Below, piece by piece: positions 16,933 through 26,158 of a stretch of 64,000 nt of DNA. The notes under the pieces were generated by a model that saw only the letters and a list, made by a program, of their open reading frames with translations, was not told the origin of the DNA and made no database searches. Both the position numbers and the translations under genes were made by a program. This DNA is from Luteimonas deserti (GTDB lineage Bacteria > Pseudomonadota > Gammaproteobacteria > Xanthomonadales > Xanthomonadaceae). Location: positions 124,001-188,000 of the forward strand of contig NZ_JACCJZ010000010.1 in NCBI RefSeq assembly GCF_013425765.1. The letters run 5' to 3'. The stretch's first letter is position 1, and every line of letters starts with the position of its first letter.

Positions 16933-18714
16933 ATGCAGGGACAGGGACGGACACCGGGCGTGCGGCACGTGCCGCGCACGCCGGCGCAGGAACGCGGCGC
17001 CACCACGCCATCGCTGTCGCCCAGAACCTTGGCGGGGCCCGTCGCGCCCGCCAGCGAACGTGGCCACAACGGCCTGACGGACATTGCGTCAGGTGCGTGG
17101 CCCCGCCTGTGTGCAGCCCTGCAGCGGCCCTGCCCGCCCGAAGGGCTGCTCATCGCGGTGTCGGCCTGGTGCATCGTCAGCGCCAACGCGCCGTTCTGGC
17201 ACGACTTGCACGTGGCCGGTGCGGCGCCGGGCGTGCAGGTCGCATTCGGCGTGGCGCTGGTGGCGCTGCACGCATTGCTGTTCGGTCTGTTCGCATTCGG
17301 TCGCGCGCTGAAGCCGGTGCTGTGCGCGCTGCTGGTGGTCACCGCGTTGGCATCGTTCTTCGCGACGCATTACGCGGTGCTGTTCGATGTGGAGATGATC
17401 CACAACGTGCTGCGCACCAATCCGGCAGAAAGCCGGGAGCTGCTGTCGGCGGGCCTGCTGCTGCACGTGCTGCTGCGGGGCGTCGCACCGGCCGTGCTGC
17501 TGGCGCTGGTGCCGGTGCGGCGGGATGCGATCGGGCGCGCTGCGGTGCGCCGCGTGGCGTTCCTGCTGGCGATGGCGCTGCTGGCCGCGGGCGCGCTCGG
17601 CAGTGCGTCGCAGGGCATCTTCTCGCTGGTCCGCGCCGACCATGCGCTGCGCTACCGGATCACGCCGGGCAACGTGCTGGTATCGGCAGTGCGCGCCGCG
17701 GGTGAGCGCGACGAGGTGCCGCCGGGCGAACGCCAGCCGGTGGCCACCGATGCCCGGCAGACGACGACACCCGTGATGCGCCGGCCGCGCCTGCTGGTGC
17801 TGGTGATCGGCGAAACCGTGCGCGCCGACCACTGGGGCCTCAACGGCTATGCACGCGACACGACGCCGCAGCTGCGTGCGCGCGGCGTGGTCAATTTCCC
17901 CGACGTCAGTGCCTGCGGCAGCAGCACCGAGGTCTCGCTGCCGTGCATGTTCTCCGCGCTCGGCCGCGCGCACTACGATCGCGATGCGATCCGCGCGCAG
18001 CAGAGTCTGCTCGACGTCGTCGCCCGCACCGGCGTCACCGTCGACTGGCTGGACAACCAGTCCGGCTGCAAGGGCGTCTGCGCGGGGACCGGCATGGAGA
18101 CGATGACCGCGGCGATCGATCCGGCCGCCTGCCGTGACGGCCGCTGTCTGGACGCCGTGCTCGTGACCGCGTTGCGCCAGCGTCTGGACACCGCGCAGGG
18201 CGATACGCTGCTGGTGCTGCACATGCTCGGCAACCACGGGCCGGCGTATTTCGAGCGCTATCCCGAGACGTTCGCGCGCTACCGGCCCACCTGCACCAGC
18301 GCGGATCTGGCGCGCTGCGCGCAGCCGGCGATCGTCAACGCCTACGACAACGCGATCCTCTACGCCGACGCCGTGCTCGGCCAGCTGATCGACCTGCTGG
18401 CCGCACGGACCGACCGCGACAGCGCGCTGCTGTACGTGTCCGACCACGGCGAATCGCTGGGCGAATACGGCCTGTTCCTGCACGGCGCGCCGTACGCGAT
18501 CGCGCCGGCGCAGCAACTGCAGGTGCCGATGGTGCTGTGGACCGCGGCCGACTCGGCACGCTCGATGGGCGTCGACCTCGCTTGTGTCGCCACCGCCGCG
18601 CAGGCGCCGCACAGCCACGACGACCTGTTTGCCACCGTGCTCGGCTTCTTCGACATTGCCACGCGCGCCTACGACCGCCGCCGCGACATCGCGGGCGGGT
18701 GCCGCACCGGCTGA
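16933..18714 (+). CDS. eptA: EptA-like lipid A phosphoethanolamine transferase
   Basis: Adds phosphoethanolamine to lipid A at the periplasmic face, which lowers affinity for cationic peptides such as polymyxin. Five N-terminal helices (e.g. LLIAVSAWCIVSANAPFW) precede the catalytic domain with LLVLVIGETVRADHWGLNGY, the nucleophile segment GSSTEVSLPCMFSALG, HMLGNHGPAYFERYP and YVSDHGESLGEYGLFLHG. Several paired cysteines typical of the family are visible. The start is uncertain: the frame is open from 16843, ATG at 16933 gives 593 residues, and family members are usually about 540-560, so a GTG nearer 17158 or another internal start is possible. Confidence 0.85.
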   Translation: MQGQGRTPGVRHVPRTPAQERGATTPSLSPRTLAGPVAPASERGHNGLTDIASGAWPRLCAALQRPCPPEGLLIAVSAWCIVSANAPFWHDLHVAGAAPGVQVAFGVALVALHALLFGLFAFGRALKPVLCALLVVTALASFFATHYAVLFDVEMIHNVLRTNPAESRELLSAGLLLHVLLRGVAPAVLLALVPVRRDAIGRAAVRRVAFLLAMALLAAGALGSASQGIFSLVRADHALRYRITPGNVLVSAVRAAGERDEVPPGERQPVATDARQTTTPVMRRPRLLVLVIGETVRADHWGLNGYARDTTPQLRARGVVNFPDVSACGSSTEVSLPCMFSALGRAHYDRDAIRAQQSLLDVVARTGVTVDWLDNQSGCKGVCAGTGMETMTAAIDPAACRDGRCLDAVLVTALRQRLDTAQGDTLLVLHMLGNHGPAYFERYPETFARYRPTCTSADLARCAQPAIVNAYDNAILYADAVLGQLIDLLAARTDRDSALLYVSDHGESLGEYGLFLHGAPYAIAPAQQLQVPMVLWTAADSARSMGVDLACVATAAQAPHSHDDLFATVLGFFDIATRAYDRRRDIAGGCRTG

Positions 18715-18756
18715 GCGCGCGTGCCGCGCCCTGGCATGCAGGACGCGCGAGGTGGG

Positions 18757-19821
18757 TCAGGCGGCGCGGCCGAACCAGCGGCGCTGCATCCACAGCGCCA
18801 CATGCACCAGCAGTATCAGCACCGGCACCTCGACCAGCGGCCCGATGACGGCCGCGAACGCGACCGGCGAGGCCAGGCCGAAGGCCGCGATGGCGACCGC
18901 GATCGCCAGCTCGAAGTTGTTGCCGGCGGCCGTGAACGCGATCGCCGTCGTGCGCGGATAGTCCTTGGCGATCAGCCGGCCCATCCAGAAGCTCAGGACG
19001 AACTGCATCAGGAAGTACAGCGTCAGCGGGATCGCGATGCGCACCACGTCCATCGGAATCCGCACCACGTCGCCGCCCTTGAGGCTGAACATCGCGACGA
19101 TGGTGAACAGCAGCGCGGCCAGCGTGATCGGGCTGATCTTCGGGAGGAAGCGCGTCTCGTACCAGGCTTCGCCCTTGGATTTCACCAGCCAGCGCCGGGT
19201 CAGATAGCCGGCCAGGAACGGAATGCCGAGGTAGATCAGCACCGCCTGCGCGATGGTCCAGATGCTGACGTCGATGACGCTGCCTTCCAGCCCGAACACC
19301 GGCGGCAGCCAGCTCAGGAAGAACCAGGCGTACGCGCTGAAGAACAGGATCTGGAACACCGAGTTGAACGCGACCAGCCCGGCGACGTACTGGTTGTCGC
19401 CGCGCGCGAGCTGGTTCCACACCAGCACCATCGCGATGCAGCGGGCGAGGCCGATCAGGATCAGGCCGGTCATGTACTCGGGGTAGTCGCGCAGGAACAG
19501 CACCGCCAGCCCGAACATCAGGAACGGCCCGATCAGCCAGTTCTGCACCAGCGACAGCGCCAGCACGCGCTTGTCGCGGAACACGTTGGGCAGTTCCGCA
19601 TAGCGCACCTTGGCCAGCGGCGGATACATCATCAGGATCAGGCCGATCGCGATCGGGATGTTGGTGGTGCCCCAGCTCATCGCGTTCAGCGCGTCCGGCA
19701 GGCCGTCGAACAGCGTGCCCAGCGCGATGCCCAGCGCCATCGCCGCGAAGATCCACAGCGTCAGCCAGCGGTCGAGAAAGGACAGGCGGCCCGGCGCGGG
19801 TGCAGGCGCGGGCGTGCTCAT
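18757..19821 (-). CDS. acr3: Arsenite efflux permease of the ACR3 family
   Basis: 354 residues with about ten membrane helices. Exports arsenite produced by ArsC. Recognised from [20 protein letters not shown] near the N-terminus, [20 protein letters not shown] (with the conserved Cys) and [20 protein letters not shown]. The start overlaps the arsC stop by 4 bp; last gene of arsR-arsC-acr3 on the minus strand. Confidence 0.95.
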   Translation of the reverse strand: MSTPAPAPAPGRLSFLDRWLTLWIFAAMALGIALGTLFDGLPDALNAMSWGTTNIPIAIGLILMMYPPLAKVRYAELPNVFRDKRVLALSLVQNWLIGPFLMFGLAVLFLRDYPEYMTGLILIGLARCIAMVLVWNQLARGDNQYVAGLVAFNSVFQILFFSAYAWFFLSWLPPVFGLEGSVIDVSIWTIAQAVLIYLGIPFLAGYLTRRWLVKSKGEAWYETRFLPKISPITLAALLFTIVAMFSLKGGDVVRIPMDVVRIAIPLTLYFLMQFVLSFWMGRLIAKDYPRTTAIAFTAAGNNFELAIAVAIAAFGLASPVAFAAVIGPLVEVPVLILLVHVALWMQRRWFGRAA

Positions 19822-20309
19822 TCGACGTCGGCGATCGGTTCGAGCAGCGCCTTGACTGCGGCCTTGTCGGCCCAGACGTCATCGCGGATGTCGAGAAACG
19901 CGCGCAGGCGCTTCTGGATGATCGCGTGCGCCTCGGCAAAGGCGGCGCGCTTGTCGGCGTCGCTGCCGGTGACCGCGGCGGGGTCGAACAGGCCCCAGTG
20001 CACGCGGACGAAGTCACCGTGGACGATCGGGCAGCTTTCGCCGGCAGCACTGTCGCAGACGGTGACGATCAGGTCCATCGGCGCGGCGGTCTCGGCCGAG
20101 AACTCGTCCCAGGACTTGCTGCGCAGGTTGTCGGTGGGGAAACCTTCCCGCTGCAGCTGCTCGATCGCGAACGGGTTCACCTGGCCGGCCGGCTGGCTGC
20201 CGGCGCTGTAGGCATCAAAGCGGCCCACGCCCCAGGCGCGCAAGGTGGCTTCGGCCAGCACGCTGCGGGCGGAATTGCCGGTGCACAGGAACAGGACGCG
20301 TCGGGTCAT
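19818..20309 (-). CDS. arsC: Arsenate reductase, low-molecular-weight phosphatase type
   Basis: 163 residues from ATG 20309 (the upstream extension is low-complexity and unsupported). Reduces arsenate to arsenite. The anion-binding loop [10 protein letters not shown] at residues 7-16 has the CX5R signature of LMW tyrosine phosphatase-like ArsC, and the remaining motifs ([17 protein letters not shown]) include the later cysteines used to relay the disulfide. Lies between arsR and acr3. Confidence 0.93.
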   Translation of the reverse strand: MTRRVLFLCTGNSARSVLAEATLRAWGVGRFDAYSAGSQPAGQVNPFAIEQLQREGFPTDNLRSKSWDEFSAETAAPMDLIVTVCDSAAGESCPIVHGDFVRVHWGLFDPAAVTGSDADKRAAFAEAHAIIQKRLRAFLDIRDDVWADKAAVKALLEPIADVE

Positions 20310-20361
20310 GGGATGGCTCGCTGAGGGAATGAGTGATGGGGAGACGCAGTGCGGAACCGGT

Positions 20362-20685
20362 TCAGGGCGCGCAGCCGGCGGCCGGCGGGCACGCGCCCTC
20401 GTCGCCCGCACAACAGTTTTCGGTGAGGTAGCCGACCAGTGCGTTCATCGCGTCGAAGTCGGCGCGGTAGCAGATGGTCCGGCCGCGCTGCTCGCCGGTG
20501 ATGAGTCCGGCGCTGGCCAGTTCCTTGAGGTGGAACGACAGCGTCGCGCCCGGCAGGTCCAGCGCGGTGGCGATATCGCCGGCCAGACGCCCGCTGCGGC
20601 CGGCCTGCACCAGCAGGCGGAAGACGGCGAGCCGGGTGCTGTGGCCGAGCGCCGAAAGCGCGCCGGTTGCGGTTTCATGTTCCAT
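20362..20685 (-). CDS. arsR: ArsR-family transcriptional repressor
   Basis: 107 residues. ATG at 20685 (MEHETATGALSALGHSTRL) chosen over an upstream ATG at 20706 because the conserved domain begins there. The winged helix includes LDLPGATLSFHLKELASAGL. The arsenite-binding cysteines are probably the C-terminal pair NCCAGDEGACPPAAGCAP, an arrangement that differs from the helix-3 site of E. coli ArsR and recalls the C-terminal sites seen in other ArsR proteins. It should repress its own operon and arsH, which diverges 43 bp away. Confidence 0.9.
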   Translation of the reverse strand: MEHETATGALSALGHSTRLAVFRLLVQAGRSGRLAGDIATALDLPGATLSFHLKELASAGLITGEQRGRTICYRADFDAMNALVGYLTENCCAGDEGACPPAAGCAP

Positions 20686-20728
20686 ATTTCTAGAATAGTC
20701 GAACATTTATGACCGCAACAAGTCGCCG
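20686..20728. promoter_or_regulatory. arsR-arsH divergent promoter/operator
   Basis: The 43-bp gap between the divergent starts is markedly AT-rich compared with its surroundings and contains the perfect palindrome TTCTAGAA at 20688-20695. A shared ArsR operator here would allow co-induction of both units by arsenite. Inferred from position and symmetry only. Confidence 0.5.
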
Positions 20729-21463
20729 ATGACCTCCGATCTGCCCAATCTCGTGCCCGCCGCGTTCAAGCCCGTCGACCCGGTGGCCCTCGGCGCGCCG
20801 GCCGGCGGCCATCGGCCGCGCATCCTGATCCTCTACGGCTCGCTGCGCCCCGAGTCCTACAGCCGCAAGCTCGCGCTCGAGGCGCAGCGGCTGCTCGAGC
20901 TGTTCGGCGCGGAGACGCGGCTGTTCGATCCCAGCGAGCTGCCGATGCTCGATTCGGTGCCGGCCATGCACCCGAAGGTGCAGGAGCTGCGTGCGCTTTC
21001 GATGTGGTCGGAAGGCCAGGTCTGGGTGAGCCCCGAACGCCACGGCGCGCCGACGGCGGTGTTCAAGAACCAGATCGACTGGCTGCCGCTGGAAAGCGGC
21101 GGCATGCGTCCCACCCAGGGCCGCACGCTGGCGGTGATGCAGGTCTGCGGTGGCTCGCAGTCGTTCAACGTGGTCAATGCGCTGCGCCTGCTGGGCCGCT
21201 GGATGCGCATGGTCACCATCCCCAACCAGTCCTCGGTGCCCAAGGCCTGGCAGGAATTCGACGAGGCCGGGCGGATGAAGCCGTCGGCGTACTACGACCG
21301 CGTGGTCGACGTGATGGAGGAGCTGGTGCGCTTCACCTGGCTGGTGCGCGACCGCAGCGAGCTGCTGACCGACCGCTACAGCGAGCGGGTCGGCGATGTG
21401 GCGGCCGCGATGCTGGCCGCGCGCTCGGGTGCGCAGGTCGCGTCCGCATCGGCTGCGGACTAG
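20729..21463 (+). CDS. arsH: Arsenical resistance protein ArsH (NADPH-dependent FMN reductase)
   Basis: 244 residues, flavodoxin-like fold. Contains [20 protein letters not shown], the FMN phosphate-binding segment, and the ArsH-specific [20 protein letters not shown]. ArsH oxidises trivalent organoarsenicals or acts as a quinone/azo reductase, broadening resistance. Divergent from arsRC-acr3. Confidence 0.94.
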   Translation: MTSDLPNLVPAAFKPVDPVALGAPAGGHRPRILILYGSLRPESYSRKLALEAQRLLELFGAETRLFDPSELPMLDSVPAMHPKVQELRALSMWSEGQVWVSPERHGAPTAVFKNQIDWLPLESGGMRPTQGRTLAVMQVCGGSQSFNVVNALRLLGRWMRMVTIPNQSSVPKAWQEFDEAGRMKPSAYYDRVVDVMEELVRFTWLVRDRSELLTDRYSERVGDVAAAMLAARSGAQVASASAAD

Positions 21464-21627
21464 GCATTACGGCGCGCGAAGCCGGGATGCTCCTGCCCGG
21501 TTGCGGGACAATTTCTGTACTCGCCAGTTCACTGGCTGGGTTAAGATTCAGTGTGTTCTCGCCATGCTCTTCGGGTTGCGCGCCTGCCGCACCTGCGCGA
21601 ACCGCTTCCGCCCTTTCGTTGGATTCC

Positions 21628-22425
21628 ATGCCCGATTCCCAGGCTCCTGCCGTGCTGCTGCGTGACGTCCGCCTCGAGCGGGGCGGGCGCACCGTGCTGT
21701 CGGGCATCGATCTCTCGGTGCCACGCGGCAGCGTGACCGCGGTTCTCGGGCCGTCGGGAAGCGGCAAGTCGACGCTGTTGTCGGCGCTGACCGGCGAGCT
21801 GGTGCCGGCCGCCGGCACGGTCGAGGTCTTCGGTCAGCGCGTGCCGACACGCACCCGTGACCTGCTCGAACTGCGCAAGCGGATCGGCGTGCTGCTGCAG
21901 GGCAACGGCCTGCTCACCGATCTCACCGCGGGCGACAACATCGCGCTGCCGTTGCGGCTGCACACCAAGTTGCCGAAGCCGGTGATCGCGCGCCTCGTGG
22001 CGATGAAGCTGCAGGCGGTGGGCCTGCGCGCCGCGGCCGGCCTGTTCCCGCGCGAGCTGTCGGGCGGCATGGCGCGCCGCGTGGCGCTGGCGCGCGCGCT
22101 GGCGCTCGATCCGCCGCTGATGATCTACGACGAGCCGCTGACCGGGCTGGACCCGATCGCCTCGGGCGTGATCATGAGCCTGATCGGCCGCCTCAACGCC
22201 TCGCTCGGGCTGACCAGCATCATCGTCACCCACCACGTGCACGAGACGCTGCCGGTGGCCGACCACGCGATCGTGATCGCCAACGGTCGCATCGTGTTCC
22301 AGGGCACGCCGGCTGCGCTCGAGGCCAGCGAGGATCCGCTGGTGCGCCAGTTCCTGCGCGGCGAGCCCGACGGGCCCATCGCATTCGACCGCGGCGATCT
22401 CGCCCCCACGGAGGCCGCGCGATGA
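21628..22425 (+). CDS. mlaF: Mla phospholipid transport ATP-binding protein MlaF
   Basis: 265 residues. ATPase of the Mla complex that moves phospholipids between the outer and inner membrane and maintains outer-membrane asymmetry. Walker A GPSGSGKST at 41-49, signature LSGGMARRVALARAL, Walker B LMIYDEPLTGLD and a switch His in IVTHHVHETLPV. Start ATG 21628 (MPDSQAPAVLLRDVRLERGG) matches family length. First gene of mlaFEDCB-A; stop and mlaE start overlap by 4 bp. Confidence 0.95.
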   Translation: MPDSQAPAVLLRDVRLERGGRTVLSGIDLSVPRGSVTAVLGPSGSGKSTLLSALTGELVPAAGTVEVFGQRVPTRTRDLLELRKRIGVLLQGNGLLTDLTAGDNIALPLRLHTKLPKPVIARLVAMKLQAVGLRAAAGLFPRELSGGMARRVALARALALDPPLMIYDEPLTGLDPIASGVIMSLIGRLNASLGLTSIIVTHHVHETLPVADHAIVIANGRIVFQGTPAALEASEDPLVRQFLRGEPDGPIAFDRGDLAPTEAAR

Positions 22426-23165
22426 CCGCTGCGATCCGCTCGCTCGGCCGCGCCGGGTTGTTCTCGCTGTCGGTGCTGCGCGCGTCGAAGCCGACCGCCG
22501 ATTTCTTCTCCGAGCTGCTGCGCGAGATCTACAAGATCGGCGGCCGCTCCCTGCCGATCATCGCCGTTGGCGGTGCCTTCGTCGGGCTGTCGCTGACCCT
22601 GCTGGGCTACCGCGCGCTGGAAACCTACGGCGCCAGCAACCAGGTCAGCGTGCTGATCGGCCTGGGCCTGTATCGCGAACTGGCGCCGGTGCTGACCGCG
22701 CTGCTGTTCGTCGGGCGCGCCGGCAGTTCGATCGCCGCCGAACTCGGCCTGATGCGTGCGACCGACCAGATCACCGCGCTCGGCCTGATGGCGATCGATC
22801 CGGTGGCCAAGGCGGTGGCGCCGCGGTTCTGGGCCGCGGTGATCTGCGTGCCGCTGCTGACCGCGTTCTTCTGCAGCCTCGCGCTGTCGGCGAGCTGGTT
22901 CCAGGCGGTGCAGATCCTCGGCATCGACAACGGCATGTTCTGGCAGGCGATGCAGGACGCGGTCGACTTCCGCGGCGATTTCCTGATCGCGTTCGTGAAA
23001 TCGGCGGTGTTCGGCGGCATCGCGGCGCTGGTCGCCTCGTATGTGGGCTTCCACGCCGAGCCGACGATCGAGGGCACCTCGGTGGCTACGACGCGTGCGG
23101 TGGTCAATGCCTCGCTGCTGGTGCTGATGTTCAATTTCGTGATGTCGGCCTTCCTGTTCCGCTGA
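22422..23165 (+). CDS. mlaE: Mla permease MlaE
   Basis: 247 residues, inner-membrane permease with the family hallmarks ALLFVGRAGSSIAAELGLMR and TDQITALGLMAIDPVAKAVA. Pairs with MlaF; binds phospholipid from MlaD. Followed by a 73-bp gap to mlaD. Confidence 0.95.
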   Translation: MTAAIRSLGRAGLFSLSVLRASKPTADFFSELLREIYKIGGRSLPIIAVGGAFVGLSLTLLGYRALETYGASNQVSVLIGLGLYRELAPVLTALLFVGRAGSSIAAELGLMRATDQITALGLMAIDPVAKAVAPRFWAAVICVPLLTAFFCSLALSASWFQAVQILGIDNGMFWQAMQDAVDFRGDFLIAFVKSAVFGGIAALVASYVGFHAEPTIEGTSVATTRAVVNASLLVLMFNFVMSAFLFR

Positions 23166-23238
23166 CCGCCAGGTCGCGGCTGAACCGCCTCCATTCCATT
23201 CACCGCCCTGTCGGCGGTCTGCTGCAAAGGTGATTCCC

Positions 23239-23793
23239 ATGACAAGCGCCCGTGGTCCCCGTCTCGAGTTCGCCGTCGGTGCGTTTCTGCTGCTGGCGCT
23301 CGCGTCGCTGCTGGTGCTGGCGATGGCCTCGACCAACGGCCAGTTCGGGTTCGTCCGTGGCGGCACCTACGAGCTCAGTGCGCGCTTCAGCAACCTCGGC
23401 CAGCTGCGCCCCAATGCGCCGGTGAAGATCGGTGGCGTGACCATCGGCCGGGTGTCGAAGATCGATCTGGATCCGGTGCGCTTCGATTCGATCGTGACCC
23501 TGGCGGTGCAGGAGCGCTTCAACGAGATTCCTGCCGACACGTCCGCGGCGATCCTCACCGGCGGCCTGCTCGGCGAGAGCTATGTCGGCCTGTCCCCGGG
23601 CGGCGATCTCGAAGCGCTGCAGCCGGGCGAGGAGATCGCGTTCACCTCCCCGGCGGTGGACCTGATCCAGATGGTCGGCAAGTACATGTTCAGCGGTGGC
23701 GGCGCAGACGCCGGCGCCGCACCGTCGACGGACGATCCGTACGACACCGCGTCCCCCGACGCGTCCCCCCGTGACGAAGGAGTGCTTCCATGA
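23239..23793 (+). CDS. mlaD: Mla MCE-domain protein MlaD
   Basis: 184 residues. ATG 23239 is preceded by AAAGG at a good distance, better than the GTG at 23230. A single N-terminal helix (FAVGAFLLLALASLLVLAMA) anchors it, followed by the MCE domain (YELSARFSNLGQLRPNAPVK; ILTGGLLGESYVGLSPGGD). MlaD forms a hexameric ring in the periplasm that receives lipid from MlaC. The last 30 residues are low-complexity acidic/Ala. Its stop overlaps mlaC. Confidence 0.94.
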   Translation: MTSARGPRLEFAVGAFLLLALASLLVLAMASTNGQFGFVRGGTYELSARFSNLGQLRPNAPVKIGGVTIGRVSKIDLDPVRFDSIVTLAVQERFNEIPADTSAAILTGGLLGESYVGLSPGGDLEALQPGEEIAFTSPAVDLIQMVGKYMFSGGGADAGAAPSTDDPYDTASPDASPRDEGVLP

Positions 23794-24461
23794 TCCGCAT
23801 GACCCTGATCCGCCGCGCGCTGCCGCTGGCGCTCGCCGCCGCCTTGTCCCTGCCCGCCATCGCCTTCGCCCAGCAGGCCGCGCCGGCCACCGCGCAGGCC
23901 GCCAATGCGCAGGCCGGGGCGCCCAGCCGCCTGGTGCTGGCCAACAGCGAGCGCGTGCTCAAGACCCTGGAATCGCGCCGTGCCGAGTTCACCCGGGACC
24001 GTGCCGCGCTGCAGCGGTTCATCACGGGCGAGTTCGACACGATGTTCGACCGCGACTACGCCGCCCGCCAGGTGCTGGGCCGGCATGCGCGCGGCGCCTC
24101 GGATGCCGACGTCAAGATCTTCGGCGACGCGTTGGCCGAGAACCTGATGCGCCGCTACGGCTCGTCGCTGCTCGACTTCAACACCCAGCTGCGCGTGCGC
24201 ATCAAGTCCGAGACGCCGTTGCCGCGCGGTCTGGGCGTGCGCGTGTCGAGCGAACTGCTGCGCAGCGGCGGCGAGCCGATCCCCGTGGACTACCTGATGC
24301 GCCAGAGCGGTGGCGGCTGGAAGGTATTCGACGTGATGGTCGAAGGCGTCTCCTTCGTCCGTACGTTCCGTGACCAGTTCGACCCGCAGCTGCAGCGCAA
24401 GTCGATCCCCGAAGTCGCGCGCGAGCTGCGCAGCGGCCAGATCCAGGCCACCGCCGAGTGA
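23790..24461 (+). CDS. mlaC: Mla periplasmic lipid-binding protein MlaC
   Basis: 223 residues. Signal peptide ending IAFA-QQAAPA around residue 28. MlaC/Ttg2D fold with FITGEFDTMFDRDYAARQVL and the conserved VFDVMVEGVSFV near the C-terminus. Shuttles phospholipid between the outer-membrane MlaA and inner-membrane MlaD. Overlaps both neighbours by 4 bp. Confidence 0.93.
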   Translation: MIRMTLIRRALPLALAAALSLPAIAFAQQAAPATAQAANAQAGAPSRLVLANSERVLKTLESRRAEFTRDRAALQRFITGEFDTMFDRDYAARQVLGRHARGASDADVKIFGDALAENLMRRYGSSLLDFNTQLRVRIKSETPLPRGLGVRVSSELLRSGGEPIPVDYLMRQSGGGWKVFDVMVEGVSFVRTFRDQFDPQLQRKSIPEVARELRSGQIQATAE

Positions 24462-24748
24462 GTCACGCGCCTGCGGCCTCGGTGCGGCGTGACGGCGACG
24501 CGCTGGCCGTCTCCGGCGTGGTTGCGGCTGCGTCCGTGCCCGCGTTGTGGGCGCAGGCGGCGCCGCTGCGGGCCGGGGCGACGCGTCTCGACCTGCACGC
24601 CGTCAGCGCGGTCGACAGCGCCGGGCTCGCCCTGTTGGCCGAGCTGGCCGATGCCGGCGGGCTGACGGTGGACGGTTCGCCGCCGGGACTGGCCGACCTG
24701 TGCGGCGCGTACCGTCTGACTCCGGCGTTGGGCTTCGTGTCGGCCTGA
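24458..24748 (+). CDS. mlaB: Mla STAS-domain protein MlaB
   Basis: 96 residues, single STAS domain (ATRLDLHAVSAVDSAGLALL contains the conserved DSAGL). Binds MlaF and stabilises the transporter. Overlaps mlaC by 4 bp; 50 bp upstream of mlaA. Confidence 0.9.
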   Translation: MSHAPAASVRRDGDALAVSGVVAAASVPALWAQAAPLRAGATRLDLHAVSAVDSAGLALLAELADAGGLTVDGSPPGLADLCGAYRLTPALGFVSA

Positions 24749-24798
24749 GCCGTCGCCCGTCGCCCGCTATCGCCCCCATCGTTCCACTGGACCCTCCC

Positions 24799-25917
24799 AT
24801 GGCGACGCCTTCCCAGATCCGCCTGATCGCGCCGCTGCTCGCGGCCGCCGTGTTGTCCGCCTGCGCCGGTACGGGCACGCCGCGTGATCGTGTGCCGCCG
24901 CCCAGTGCCGCGATCGACGACGCGGAAACCCGTGTGTCGCCCGCGCCGGGTGACGTGCCGACCGTGGCCGATGCCGAAGGCGCCGATGTGCCGGCCGCGC
25001 CGGACACCGGCGAGGTCATCGCCGCGTTCGACGAAGCGGCCCGCGTTGCCGGCGACGCCACGCCGGCCGGCGGCACGCCGGTTGACGGCCTGCCCGCGAA
25101 CGGCACGCCGACCGAGGCCGAGCTCGACTACGCGGCGCTGTATGGCGAGCCCGTTTACGACCCGGTGGCCGATCCCACGCTGCCCGATGCGGCGCAGATG
25201 CCGCGCAGCTACGACCCCTGGGAGCCGCTCAACCGGCGCGTGTTCGCGTTCAACAGCGCCATCGATCGCGGCATCGCGACGCCGCTGGCGCGCGCCTACG
25301 TGGCCGTGGTGCCACGACCGGTGCGCCTGGGCGTGGGCAATTTCTTCAGCAATCTCGGTCAGCCGGTCAGCGCGGTCAATGCACTGCTGCAGGGCAGGCC
25401 CAAGGCGGCCGGGCAGTCGCTGGGGCGGTTCCTGATCAACAGTACGCTGGGCATCGGCGGCATCTTCGACCCGGCATCGGATGCGGACATTCCGCACCGT
25501 GACGCCGATTTCGGGCAGACGCTCGGCGTGTGGGGCTGGCGTAATTCGCGCTACGTCGAACTGCCGCTGTTCGGTCCGCGCACGCTGCGCGACGGTTTCG
25601 GCCTCGTGGGCGATGCGCCGCTTTCGCCCATGCGACAGATCGGCGACGACACCGTTCGCTTCGGCCTGCAGGGCCTGCAGCTGGTGGACCTGCGCACGCG
25701 CCTGTTCGCATTGGACAGCATGCGGCTGGGTGCCACCGACGAGTACGCATTGATCCGCGATGCCTGGATGCAGCGGCGCGCCTACCAGATCGAATCGGTC
25801 CGGCGCAGCCGCGACGAGCAGGACGATCTGCCGGACTATCTCTACGAGGACGACGCCATGCCCACTGTGCCGGTGGACGTGATGCCGGTGATCCCCGGCG
25901 TGCCGACCCCCCCCTGA
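24799..25917 (+). CDS. mlaA: Mla outer-membrane lipoprotein MlaA (VacJ)
   Basis: 372 residues. Lipoprotein signal peptide with lipobox LSAC at residues 19-22. About 110 residues of Ala/Pro/Asp-rich linker precede the VacJ domain (DPWEPLNRRVFAFNSAIDRG; RFLINSTLGIGGIFDPASD; GVWGWRNSRYVELPLFGPRT), and a Pro/Val tail follows. Removes phospholipid from the outer leaflet and hands it to MlaC. Inclusion of mlaA in the same operon as mlaFEDCB is typical of this family, unlike E. coli. Terminator directly behind. Confidence 0.94.
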   Translation: MATPSQIRLIAPLLAAAVLSACAGTGTPRDRVPPPSAAIDDAETRVSPAPGDVPTVADAEGADVPAAPDTGEVIAAFDEAARVAGDATPAGGTPVDGLPANGTPTEAELDYAALYGEPVYDPVADPTLPDAAQMPRSYDPWEPLNRRVFAFNSAIDRGIATPLARAYVAVVPRPVRLGVGNFFSNLGQPVSAVNALLQGRPKAAGQSLGRFLINSTLGIGGIFDPASDADIPHRDADFGQTLGVWGWRNSRYVELPLFGPRTLRDGFGLVGDAPLSPMRQIGDDTVRFGLQGLQLVDLRTRLFALDSMRLGATDEYALIRDAWMQRRAYQIESVRRSRDEQDDLPDYLYEDDAMPTVPVDVMPVIPGVPTPP

Positions 25918-25936
25918 GTCCGGCTCCTCCGATCGA

Positions 25937-25963
25937 AGCCCCGCTGATGCGGGGCTTTTTTTT
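25937..25963 (+). terminator. Intrinsic terminator of the mla operon
   Basis: AGCCCCGC, loop TGAT, GCGGGGCT, then eight T residues, 20 bp after the mlaA stop. Textbook Rho-independent terminator. Confidence 0.95.
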
Positions 25964-26056
25964 GCGTCGGTCGGGTGAGGCCGGCCACACGCGGCGGTTC
26001 TCAGGCGTGCCGCCCGCTCCGGATGCCGCTTATTTATGAACAGTAGATTAACAAAA

Positions 26057-26128
26057 TGTCGGGTTTTGCCTGACATGACCTCTGGCAGGGTGGTGTTATC
26101 GAACGGTGGTGTTGTAGTCTACCAACAC
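26057..26128 (+). promoter_or_regulatory. AT-rich promoter/operator region of the five-peptide array
   Basis: The stretch from about 26030 is far more AT-rich than the flanks. Visible elements: an imperfect inverted repeat TGTCGGG-TTTTG-CCTGACA (26057-26075); a candidate -35 CTGACA (26070-26075) and -10 TGTTAT (26094-26099) with 18-bp spacing; a 9-bp direct repeat GGTGGTGTT at 26089-26097 and 26105-26113; and an inverted repeat GTGTTG...CAACAC (26109-26114/26123-26128). The first peptide gene starts 31 bp later after a CGGAG ribosome-binding site. Repeats straddling the predicted start of transcription suggest control by a dimeric regulator. Inferred, not proven. Confidence 0.5.
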
Positions 26129-26158
26129 ACCAGATCACAACCACACGGAGCAACCGCC

